The position numbers were made by a program, and so were the translations under genes. Below the pieces are notes generated by a model. That model was not told the origin of the DNA, ran no database searches, and saw only the letters and a list, made by a program, of their open reading frames with translations. Of a DNA stretch of 25,967 nt, positions 1-6,958 are shown piece by piece. Every line of letters starts with the position of its first letter. The stretch's first letter is position 1. The DNA lies in assembly GCA_036003365.1 (NCBI GenBank), contig DASYSL010000031.1:1-25967 (forward strand). The letters are read 5' to 3'. This stretch comes from DASYSL01 sp036003365. Lineage in GTDB: Bacteria > Eisenbacteria > RBG-16-71-46 > DASYSL01.

Positions 1-172
1 AATAGAAATGGTTGGGCTCGCCGGGAACGCCCGAAACCGCGAGCACGCGGCCTCCCCGAAACGGCCCGATGAGCCGCCAAGAGAGTTCTTGAAACTGCGT
101 CGGGTTCACCGGACTGGCGAAGGCGCATGGAGCGAGCAAGAGAAGCGGAGCGGCAAGCAGAGCGCGGCGCAT
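1..172 (-). CDS. Secreted sortilin/VPS10-like beta-propeller protein, N-terminal part only
   Basis: Partial gene running off the left edge; only the first 57 codons are visible. The ATG is at 170-172, with GGGAG about six bases upstream on the minus strand. The protein opens with a signal peptide (MRRALLAAPLLLLAPCAFA). It continues with FQELSWRLIGPFRGGRVLAV and then SGVPGEPNHFY, which I recognise as the opening of large secreted WD40/YVTN/BNR-like (sortilin or VPS10-type, often called glycosyl hydrolase) propeller proteins. In those proteins the next segment is usually a GGGVWK-type first blade motif, which lies outside the window. The protein would act in the periplasm or outside the cell; no substrate can be inferred. 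It is divergent from the lipoprotein gene at 455. Family assignment rests on about 30 residues, so it is good but not certain. Confidence 0.72.
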   Translation of the reverse strand, partial: MRRALLAAPLLLLAPCAFASPVNPTQFQELSWRLIGPFRGGRVLAVSGVPGEPNHFY

Positions 173-454
173 GGGGACTCCCAGCGGACAGTGTCTCGCC
201 AATGAGGGATAGGCCCGCCGCATCTTAGTCGCTCGGACGGGGTACGGCGTAGACCCCTTCGCCCACGATCAGAACGACGCCGGATTCGTTTACTTGCTTT
301 GTGATCCGCTCATGGACACGCCGCGTCGCGATCCGCAGTGGAAGGTTGTGCTGAAGGAATTGGGGATCGGCTAGATCACAGCTTTGGAACCAACGCGAAA
401 TGTGAGCGGTACTTCCAGGCTGCAAGCTTCTTGCACGCCAGGAAAAGGCCGCCC

Positions 455-1333
455 ATGAGAAAACTTCCGAAATCCCTTTTGTGCTTGGTCGCGTTGACTC
501 TTGCGGGATGCAGCGGCTGGCCCACGCAGCCGCGGGCCAAAGCGTTCGCTCAACCGCGCTTTGGCCCCATGGACAGCGTGTTCACGGACTCACAACTCCG
601 CGATGCATGCTTTTCGAACTATCTGGGACCTGCCGGGTTCTACCGGGAGGATGTCAATCCTGTCTTCACCTTCTACATGACGACCTGGAGCATTCATGAA
701 GACAACGTTTCGCGCCCACTCCAGGAACTCTCCACCGACGATGTGCGCCAAGCTCGCGCATGGGCCGATTCGACCCACGCCTACGTCTATGAGTCTTCCC
801 CGTTCGATACCACGGGCCCAATCGTCACCAACCGATTTTTCGAATTCGAGCCTCTGCCAACGGCGGGAAAGTACAGTCATCGGTTTCGTGTTCATCGCTC
901 GAGCTACGTCATGCGGTCACCGGAAGGCTGGCCGAATTGGGATTGGTCGTATGGAACGTTTCAGGTTCGACCGATCAATGACGTAGCCGTGCGTGGTTTG
1001 GCAGAGTATGCGTGGTTCCAGCGCAGCGGAGGAGATTCAGAGACGAAACCACTGACTTCGTTCTCGCGAGACGAGGGCAACGAAATCGCTCACATCATCT
1101 ATTGGGCGACCGCCTACTACATGTACGCGGAACCACCTAAAGTGATCACTCTTCTACGCACCGAGTACGACGTGGACGTTTCGAGCGGCGCCGTTACGGG
1201 TCACGACAGAGAGATTCGAACCATCCCAGCGGACACGAGAACGATTCTCAACACGAAGCCTTACACGGCAGCTTTGCGCTCGCCCATGCCAGCGACCGCG
1301 GCAACGGCCGGCCGCGCCTTGAACATGCGGTAG
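455..1333 (+). CDS. Lipoprotein of unknown function
   Basis: A 292-residue protein. The ATG at 455 was chosen over an upstream in-frame ATG at 338 because a purine-rich SD (GGAAAAGG, 441-448) precedes it and because it directly begins a lipoprotein signal: MRKLPKSLLCLVALTLAGC, a lipobox with the acylated Cys at residue 19. The mature part is rich in aromatic residues (for example WPNWDWSYGTF) and has no motif I recognise. It is probably anchored in the inner or outer membrane facing the periplasm. Its base composition is visibly less GC-rich than that of the neighbouring transporter genes, with freer third codon positions, which suggests recent arrival or relaxed selection. Its last 73 bases overlap the 3' end of the convergent MFS gene. 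Lipoprotein status is fairly sure; the function is unknown. Confidence 0.7.
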   Translation: MRKLPKSLLCLVALTLAGCSGWPTQPRAKAFAQPRFGPMDSVFTDSQLRDACFSNYLGPAGFYREDVNPVFTFYMTTWSIHEDNVSRPLQELSTDDVRQARAWADSTHAYVYESSPFDTTGPIVTNRFFEFEPLPTAGKYSHRFRVHRSSYVMRSPEGWPNWDWSYGTFQVRPINDVAVRGLAEYAWFQRSGGDSETKPLTSFSRDEGNEIAHIIYWATAYYMYAEPPKVITLLRTEYDVDVSSGAVTGHDREIRTIPADTRTILNTKPYTAALRSPMPATAATAGRALNMR

Positions 1334-2529
1334 AAGAGGACGGCCGCGCTGCCGTACAAGATGGCCGTCAAGTAATAGGGATAGTCGTAGCCGTAGCGCA
1401 TCATCAGAACGCCGGACAGAGAAGTGCTCGCGGCCCAGCCCAATTGCCACAAAGAGTTTGTGAGTCCCGTCGTGCGGGCGCGCAGGTCGGCGGGCACCGA
1501 TTCCATCGTGAAATGATTCATCAGTGGCGAGGCGGTCTGCATGAGGCAGGCGCGCGCCCAGAAACACGCTACGGCCACGCCGAGCGTCTTCTCGAACCCA
1601 AGAGTGACCAAGAAGGGAAGCGAGGCGAGCTGCAGCCAGGTCACGGAGCGCAGAGCGCCGAAGCGCTTGGCCAGGAAGGGTCCGGCCAAGGCCACCAGCG
1701 CCGTCAGCACCTGACTGCCGGAATAGAAAACGCCGATCTGGCCGCTCGTGCAGTTGAAGCGGCGCGCGAAGTATAGATTGAAGAACGGGATCACGAGCCC
1801 GGCGCCAGTGCCGATCAGCATGTAGATCACGCCGAACTTGGCCAGAAGCGGCGCGGCCTCGCGGTACGACGTGCGCGGCGTCGAACCGTCACCGATCTCC
1901 GGTGGCACCTCGCGCACCGAGAGCAGCGGCCACACCGCCATGACGGTGGTTACGCCGCTGGCCAGGAGCGTCCAGCGATAAGCGGACAATAACGACGGGA
2001 ATAATCCCGGCGCGTGGTGCAGCAGGAGCTCGGGAATGCGCCCGCCGAGCAGATTGCCCACCACGCCCGCGGTCAACGTCGTCACGAAGTGCGCGCTGAA
2101 GAGATGGCTGCGCACGTGCGTCTCGGAATTCTCGGTCAGGAACGGTGACGTCGAGATGGTCACCAGCGAGAAAAAGGCGCCGGCGCAAAAGTTGGCGGTG
2201 AGCAGTACGGCAGGGTCCAAAGAAAGAGCCCGGACGCAGTAGCTGGCGCCCAGGCCCAAGCTGCCGATCAAGAGACACATCCGCCGCCCGATCCGGTCCG
2301 AGAGAAATCCGGCCGGAACGGCTGCCAGGCCCATGCCGAGGCCGACCATGGACAGGCAGCGACCGATGAACGCTTCGCGATACGCGCCCTCGGTCAGATA
2401 GAGATTGAAGAGGACCTGATTGACCGCGTACCCGGCCCACGACAGGAACGTCGAGACCAGGAACAGGCGTGCGTTGTCCGAGAACTCCCGGGCGGTGTAG
2501 TACGTGTCGCGCAGGAAGTGGCGGACCAC
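1261..2529 (-). CDS. Major facilitator superfamily transporter
   Basis: A polytopic membrane protein of about 422 residues, the usual MFS length with room for 12 helices. The MFS motif A in the loop between helices 2 and 3 is clear: GFLSDRIGRR near residues 74-83. Hydrophobic stretches follow throughout, and a central hydrophilic loop (VREVPPEIGDGSTPRTSYRE) separates the two halves. The frame stays open to 2643, but the extra N-terminus is Arg-rich and overlaps the regulator gene. I therefore chose the GTG at 2527-2529, about 11 bases after the regulator stop; an ATG at 2580 is the alternative. The gene lies directly downstream of the XRE-cupin regulator on the same strand, so co-transcription and control of efflux or uptake by that regulator are likely. 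The substrate cannot be inferred. The family is certain; the start is uncertain. Confidence 0.9.
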   Translation of the reverse strand: MVRHFLRDTYYTAREFSDNARLFLVSTFLSWAGYAVNQVLFNLYLTEGAYREAFIGRCLSMVGLGMGLAAVPAGFLSDRIGRRMCLLIGSLGLGASYCVRALSLDPAVLLTANFCAGAFFSLVTISTSPFLTENSETHVRSHLFSAHFVTTLTAGVVGNLLGGRIPELLLHHAPGLFPSLLSAYRWTLLASGVTTVMAVWPLLSVREVPPEIGDGSTPRTSYREAAPLLAKFGVIYMLIGTGAGLVIPFFNLYFARRFNCTSGQIGVFYSGSQVLTALVALAGPFLAKRFGALRSVTWLQLASLPFLVTLGFEKTLGVAVACFWARACLMQTASPLMNHFTMESVPADLRARTTGLTNSLWQLGWAASTSLSGVLMMRYGYDYPYYLTAILYGSAAVLFYRMFKARPAVAAVAGMGERKAAV

Positions 2530-2540
2530 AGCAGGCCGGC

Positions 2541-3101
2541 TCAGCCCTCCCCGTGGCTCGCCGACATGGCGGCGGCGCATAGCGCCGCGAGCACGATCTT
2601 CGCGGGCTCGGCGCCCAGGTTCGCGACCGTGATCCCGGAGCAATCACTCCAGTGGCCGGTGTCGCCCGGACCAAGATCGGTCTGCGCGCTTCCGCTGGTC
2701 ACTCGCACACGGCCGGCGAGAACGTGCGCCGCCTGCTCACCGGAGTCATCGAGGGGCTGACCCTCGATGGCACCGCCGGGCGCGATCTCGACCAGGTACA
2801 AGTCGAGCGAGCGCTGCGGCAGGTCGGAGAGCAACGTGGCGCTCGCGCCACGCGGCGACGTCGCACCGCGGCCGTTGGCGCGCGTCACGTGCGTGCCCGC
2901 CGAGTTTCCGTTGGCGACGAGAAAAGCAGGAGAGACGCTGAGCACGCGGGCAAGATCGACCAATGTGCTGAGCGAGGGTGAAGTACGGCCGTTCTCGACC
3001 TGACTGATGAATCCCTTCGACAGACCACAAGCTGTTGCCAATCCCTGGACCGTCAGGCCGCGACGACGCCGGAGCGTACGGATTCTTTCCCCGAGGGACA
3101 T
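2541..3101 (-). CDS. XRE-family transcriptional regulator with C-terminal cupin domain
   Basis: A 186-residue two-domain regulator. Residues 4-62 are an XRE/Cro helix-turn-helix: RGLTVQGLATACGLSKGFIS, then QVENGRTSPSLSTLVDLA. Residues about 100-172 form a small cupin beta-barrel with the typical segment GEQAAHVLAGRVRV (121-134) and GPGDTGHW. This architecture usually senses a small molecule in the cupin and represses or activates an adjacent transporter or catabolic gene. The frame is open upstream to 3524, but the ATG at 3101 is the start because the helix-turn-helix begins at once and GAAGAGG lies just upstream. The MFS gene follows 11 bases downstream. A sigma70-like promoter lies about 80 bases upstream. 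The ligand is unknown. Confidence 0.9.
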   Translation of the reverse strand: MSLGERIRTLRRRRGLTVQGLATACGLSKGFISQVENGRTSPSLSTLVDLARVLSVSPAFLVANGNSAGTHVTRANGRGATSPRGASATLLSDLPQRSLDLYLVEIAPGGAIEGQPLDDSGEQAAHVLAGRVRVTSGSAQTDLGPGDTGHWSDCSGITVANLGAEPAKIVLAALCAAAMSASHGEG

Positions 3102-3187
3102 CGTGAGCCTCTTCGCAAAGTTGTGTGGGCGCCCCAGGAAGGCCGCAGTGTTGGGAATGCGGCGGACGCGGGTTTTAGGTGCCATTA

Positions 3188-3217
3188 ACTTTAGAATTCC
3201 TACTAGAGGGGTGTCAA
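3188..3217 (-). promoter_or_regulatory. Sigma70-like promoter of the xre-MFS unit
   Basis: Read on the minus strand, a perfect TTGACA (-35, plus positions 3212-3217) is followed after 18 bases by TAAAGT (-10, 3188-3193, four of six consensus matches). The stretch is AT-rich within a GC-rich window. The predicted start near 3180 leaves a leader of about 80 bases before the regulator ATG. An imperfect palindrome, TAGAATTCCTA on the plus strand (3192-3202), sits in the spacer next to the -10 and is a reasonable autoregulatory operator. The position is inferred, not measured. Confidence 0.45.
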
Positions 3218-3283
3218 TCGCGCTTCTGGGCCTCGCTCTGGCGGGAAAGGGCGCGCTCCCGTAGACTGGCAGCGAACCGAATG

Positions 3284-3304
3284 AAAAAGGGCTGAAAATA
3301 GCCC
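3284..3304 (-). terminator. Weak intrinsic terminator candidate between lipA and the xre promoter
   Basis: On the minus strand the sequence reads GGGCT, loop ATTTTC, AGCCC, then TTTTT. This is a short five-pair stem followed by a U-tract. It would stop antisense transcription leaving lipA before it reached the regulator promoter. The stem is short, so it may be chance. Confidence 0.22.
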
Positions 3305-3354
3305 ATTCCGGGTCGCTTCCCGGTCCTGAAAGGCCCGTCGCGAGGAGTCCTCTT

Positions 3355-4311
3355 TTGGCCACCATCCCTTTGAATCTGACCCGCGCCAGTGCCGAAGGCG
3401 ACGTGTGCTGCTCGGCGCCGGCGGCGGGAGCTCTGGCGGGCACGGGCTTCGCCGATCCGCCGGGGGAGAGGCGTCCGGAGTGGCTCAAGGTGAAGCTCCG
3501 CGACGTCAATGCGATCTCGCGCATGAAGCCCGTGCTCGCGGGTCTTCACACCGTGTGCGAGAGCGCGCGCTGCCCCAACATTGGCGAGTGCTGGGGGCGC
3601 GGCACGGCCACGTTCATGATTCTCGGCAACCTGTGCACGCGGCGCTGCACGTTCTGCGCCGTGCCGCAGGGCACGCCCGAGGCGCCGGATCGCGCCGAGC
3701 CCACGCGGCTGGCCGAAGCGGTGCGCGATCTCGGCCTGCGCCACACGGTGATCACGTCGGTGACGCGCGACGATCTTCCGGACCAGGGCGCGGCCCAGTT
3801 CGCCGACTGCATCCGCGAGGTGCGGCGCATCAATCCCGGCTGCTCGATCGAGGTGCTCATCCCGGACTTCCAGGGTGACTGGAACGCGCTCGATGTCGTC
3901 ATGCAGGTCCATCCCGAGGTCCTGAATCACAACATCGAGACGGTGCCCCGGCTCTACCGCCGCGTGCGCCCGGGTGCGGTGTACAAGCGCACGCTCGAGC
4001 TGCTCGAGCGCGCCCACGCCTACGGCACCTCCAAGACCAAGTCCGGGATCATGGTGGGCCTGGGCGAGACGGCCGAAGAGGTCATGGCCACGCTCCAGGA
4101 CCTGCGCGCGCACCAGGTGCAGATCGTGACCATCGGCCAGTATCTGAAGCCGCGCCAGCAGCGCATCCCGATGTTCCGCTACGTGCACCCCGACGAATTC
4201 GCCGCCTACAAGCGCTACGCGCTCGATCTCGGCTTCGAGCACTGCGAGTCGGGTCCGCTCGTCCGCTCCTCGTATCACGCCGAGGAGCACGTGGGCGCCA
4301 CGCTCAAATAG
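3355..4311 (+). CDS. lipA: Lipoyl synthase (radical SAM)
   Basis: A 318-residue LipA. It inserts two sulfurs into protein-bound octanoyl groups to make the lipoyl cofactor of pyruvate and 2-oxoglutarate dehydrogenases and the glycine cleavage system. Both iron-sulfur cluster motifs are intact. The auxiliary CX4CX5C motif is C68-C73-C79 (CESARCPNIGEC). The radical SAM CX3CX2C motif is C94-C98-C101 (CTRRCTFC). The conserved RSSY (304-307) that supplies the serine ligand to the auxiliary cluster is present. Family signatures such as VLNHNIETV and KSGIMVGLGET are also visible. The start is TTG at 3355, with GAGGAG seven bases upstream. About 40 poorly conserved residues precede the usual core. 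No lipB is adjacent. Divergent from the xre regulator. Identification is near certain. Confidence 0.97.
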   Translation: MATIPLNLTRASAEGDVCCSAPAAGALAGTGFADPPGERRPEWLKVKLRDVNAISRMKPVLAGLHTVCESARCPNIGECWGRGTATFMILGNLCTRRCTFCAVPQGTPEAPDRAEPTRLAEAVRDLGLRHTVITSVTRDDLPDQGAAQFADCIREVRRINPGCSIEVLIPDFQGDWNALDVVMQVHPEVLNHNIETVPRLYRRVRPGAVYKRTLELLERAHAYGTSKTKSGIMVGLGETAEEVMATLQDLRAHQVQIVTIGQYLKPRQQRIPMFRYVHPDEFAAYKRYALDLGFEHCESGPLVRSSYHAEEHVGATLK

Positions 4312-4391
4312 TCGTTCTTGAAAGCCCGAGGCGAAGAGCGCAGACTGGCTGCCCAGATGCTGCCGGGGCAGGCCCGTGTTCCGGCCCGTTC

Positions 4392-4424
4392 GCCCGAACG
4401 CCCCCCTTCGGGCCCGTCCTCTTT
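4392..4424 (+). terminator. Possible terminator after lipA
   Basis: A seven-pair GC-rich stem (GCCCGAA at 4392-4398, TTCGGGC at 4407-4413, eight-base loop) is followed by a pyrimidine tract CCGTCCTCTTT. It lies about 80 bases after the lipA stop and just before the SD of the next gene. The T-run is poor, so this could instead be a leader hairpin of the downstream gene. Confidence 0.28.
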
Positions 4425-4438
4425 CAGAGGAGACGGTC

Positions 4439-5137
4439 ATGCGGCTCGTTGTCACGTGTGTCGCTCTCGGGCTCGCTCTACCCGCGCTCGCCTTGGCCCA
4501 GCCTCAAGGATCCACCGTCACCGTCGTCCAGGCCGAGGTCCCGCTCGATCAGCCAGAGGTCGCCGTTTCCGGACCGATCCCCGGGCCGCTCGACATCTCG
4601 GCGTGCTCGTTCGCGTATCGCAATCAGCTCAACTACCTCACGTTCTATCCGCAGAATGGCTTCGAGCTCATGGACGACCTGCACACCAACGCGCTGGGGA
4701 TGGAGCCGCTCTGCGCCTACGAGATCGGCTTCTACAATCTCAGCGGGTTCGAGACGAGCGTCACGGTGACCATTTACGAGAACGACGCTCAGGACGATCC
4801 GCCGGGCAAGGTCCTGGCTGGACCGTTCCACGTCGACGGCTTGCCGGTGGGGCTGGTGCGGGTCACGTATTACCCGCTGGCCGGCGTGGTGACGCCGGAT
4901 GTCTGGATGGGCGTGAAGTTCAGCGCGTTCAGGGGATGCGGACTGCAACTGGCCGATCCGGTCCAGATCGGTGAGTCCCACGACATCGCGTACAGCAAGC
5001 GCTTCGGTTACGTCAATTTCGGCGGTGTGGAGAACGGGTTCCTGCCGGCGAACTTCGTGCTCGCGCTCACCTCGACCTCGCCGCCGGTGCCCACCGCGGA
5101 CCCGACGTGGGGAGCGCTCAAGGCGCGCTACCGCTAG
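4439..5137 (+). CDS. Secreted beta-sandwich-like protein of unknown function
   Basis: A 232-residue exported protein. The ATG at 4439 follows AGAGGAG (4426-4432) with ideal spacing and starts a clear signal peptide (MRLVVTCVALGLALPALALA). The mature chain alternates short polar and hydrophobic strands with many Tyr and Phe residues. It includes VTVTIYENDAQDDPPGKVL and contains three cysteines that could form a disulfide. I do not recognise a named domain; the pattern looks like an all-beta secreted protein. The C-terminus ends TWGALKARYR, a Trp-Gly plus basic-aromatic tail that could be a family-specific sorting or anchoring end, but that is speculation. It is convergent with the ABC gene, only three bases apart. 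The function is unknown. Confidence 0.78.
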   Translation: MRLVVTCVALGLALPALALAQPQGSTVTVVQAEVPLDQPEVAVSGPIPGPLDISACSFAYRNQLNYLTFYPQNGFELMDDLHTNALGMEPLCAYEIGFYNLSGFETSVTVTIYENDAQDDPPGKVLAGPFHVDGLPVGLVRVTYYPLAGVVTPDVWMGVKFSAFRGCGLQLADPVQIGESHDIAYSKRFGYVNFGGVENGFLPANFVLALTSTSPPVPTADPTWGALKARYR

Positions 5138-5140
5138 GAA

Positions 5141-6958
5141 CTACTCCGCCATCGCGCGCTGCGCGGCCGAAGCGCCGATTCTTTCCTGCGCCTGATATTG
5201 CAGCTCGTACAGCCGATAATAGATGCCGCGCTGGGCGAGGAGCTCCTGGTGCGTGCCGCTCTCGCGCACCTGCCCCTTGTGCAGGACCACGATGCGGTCC
5301 ACGTCCTGAATGGTAGAGAGTCGATGCGCGATGACCACCGACGTGCGGCCGGCCATCAGCTTGTGCAGCGCGTCCTGAATGAGGATCTCGGTGTCGGTGT
5401 CGACCGATGAGGTAGCCTCGTCGAGCACCAGGATGTGCGGGTCGAAGGCGAGACAGCGGGCGAAGGAGAGCAACTGCTTCTCACCCACGGAAAAGCCGGC
5501 GCCACGCTCGCGCACCTCGGCGCCGTACGCGAGCGGGAGCCGCTCGATGAAGGCGTCCGCGTGCACCTGGCGCGCTGCCGCCACGACGCGCTCGTGCGAG
5601 ATCGATTCGTCGCCCAAGCGCAGGTTGTCTTCGATCGTCCCCGAGAAGAGGAACACGTCCTGCAGCACGACGCCGATCGAGCGCCTGAGTGCCTTCACGT
5701 CCCAGTCGCGCACGTCGATGCCGTCGACCAGGATGCGCCCGCCGCTCACGTCGTAGAAGCGTGACAAGAGATTGATGATCGTGGTCTTGCCGGCGCCGGT
5801 GGCGCCCACGATCGCCACCTTCTCGCCCGGAGCCACGGTGAGCGACACGTCGCGCAGCACCGGCTCGCCCGCCTTGTAGGAGAACTCGACATTCTCGAAG
5901 CGGATCTCGCCGGCCAGCTTGGCCGGGCGCCGCGGCGACTCGGGCTCGGGCATCTCGAGCGGCGAGTCGAGCAGGTCGAAGACGCGCTCCGAAGAGGCCA
6001 TCGCCGCCTGCAGGATGTTGTACTTCTCCGAGATGTCGGCGATGGGACGGAAGAAGCGCTGCGTGTATTGCAGGAACGCCACCAGCGAGCCCAGCGTGAG
6101 GCCGGCCCACATCACCTGGCGGCCGCCGTACCAGATGATGAGCGCGGTGGCGAGCGCGCCGATCAGTTCGATCACCGGATAGAAGATGGCGTAGTAGAAG
6201 ACCGAGCGCAGGTTGGCGTCGCGGTGGCCGGCGTTGATCTCCGAGAACTGGGCGTAATTGCGCGCCTCGCGGTTCATGATCTGGACCGTGCTCATGCCCG
6301 TCAGGTTCTCGTTGAGGTAGGAGTTCATGCGCGCGAGCCGCGTGCGCACGTCGCGATAGGTGGTGCGCACCTTGATGCGGAAGATCATGGTCACGACGAA
6401 GATGAGCGGCATGACGCTGAACGAGACGATGGCCAGCTCCCAGTTCATGGCCACCATGACGATGAGGATGCCGACCAGCGTGAAGACATCGCCGAAGATG
6501 GTGACCACGCCGGAGGTGAAGAGCTCGTTGAGCACGTCGACGTCGTTGGTGACGCGCGTCATGAGCCGGCCCACCGGCGTGCGGTCGTAATAGGAGAGAG
6601 GCAGCCGCTGCAGCTTCTTGAAGAGCCGCATGCGGATGTCGAACATGATCTCCTGGCCGGTGCTCTGCATGAGCGACATCTGGCCGTAGTCCACGGCCGC
6701 CTGGATGAGCATGACCAGGATGAGCCCGATGCCCACGAGCGAGAGCCCGCGCAGATCGTGGTGGGCGATGAAATCGTCGATGGCGATCTTGGTGAGATAG
6801 GGACCGGCGAGGGCGAGTGTGGCCGACACGAGCACGAGCCCGAGCGCCGCCGCGGCTTCCTTCCAGTACGGCCCCAGGAAGCCCATGAGCCGCCGCATGA
6901 GGCGGTGGTCGTACGCCTTGCCGAGCGCTTCCTCCTCGTGGAAGTCGTGCGCGCTCAC
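5141..6958 (-). CDS. ABC exporter half-transporter, catalytic subunit of a heterodimer
   Basis: A 605-residue transmembrane domain plus ATPase. The GTG start at 6956-6958 overlaps the stop of the upstream ABC gene (GTGA), so the two are translationally coupled. The larger open frame upstream is only the shadow of that gene. Residues about 20-320 hold six membrane helices. The ATPase follows: Walker A GATGAGKTT near 383, a divergent signature FSVGEKQ near 488 instead of LSGGQ, Walker B with catalytic glutamate ILVLDEATSSVD near 507, and H-loop IAHRLSTI. In known heterodimeric exporters (TM287/288, BmrC/BmrD type) the partner with the intact Glu and the altered signature is exactly this kind of subunit. 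It probably exports lipids, drugs or peptides across the inner membrane; the substrate is unknown. Confidence 0.93.
   Translation of the reverse strand: MSAHDFHEEEALGKAYDHRLMRRLMGFLGPYWKEAAAALGLVLVSATLALAGPYLTKIAIDDFIAHHDLRGLSLVGIGLILVMLIQAAVDYGQMSLMQSTGQEIMFDIRMRLFKKLQRLPLSYYDRTPVGRLMTRVTNDVDVLNELFTSGVVTIFGDVFTLVGILIVMVAMNWELAIVSFSVMPLIFVVTMIFRIKVRTTYRDVRTRLARMNSYLNENLTGMSTVQIMNREARNYAQFSEINAGHRDANLRSVFYYAIFYPVIELIGALATALIIWYGGRQVMWAGLTLGSLVAFLQYTQRFFRPIADISEKYNILQAAMASSERVFDLLDSPLEMPEPESPRRPAKLAGEIRFENVEFSYKAGEPVLRDVSLTVAPGEKVAIVGATGAGKTTIINLLSRFYDVSGGRILVDGIDVRDWDVKALRRSIGVVLQDVFLFSGTIEDNLRLGDESISHERVVAAARQVHADAFIERLPLAYGAEVRERGAGFSVGEKQLLSFARCLAFDPHILVLDEATSSVDTDTEILIQDALHKLMAGRTSVVIAHRLSTIQDVDRIVVLHKGQVRESGTHQELLAQRGIYYRLYELQYQAQERIGASAAQRAMAE

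Noticed and set aside
8..205. 65-codon plus-strand frame at the left edge
   Set aside because: Antisense to the convincing signal peptide and propeller start at 1-172.
225..425. 66-codon minus-strand frame between the propeller gene and the lipoprotein gene
   Set aside because: Starts at TTG without a clear SD and resembles no family I know. Codon use is not absurd, so it could be a small gene or a remnant, but the support is too thin to list.
3214..4455. 413-codon minus-strand frame opposite lipA
   Set aside because: Antisense to an unmistakable LipA with intact cluster motifs; composition is that of a GC-rich shadow.
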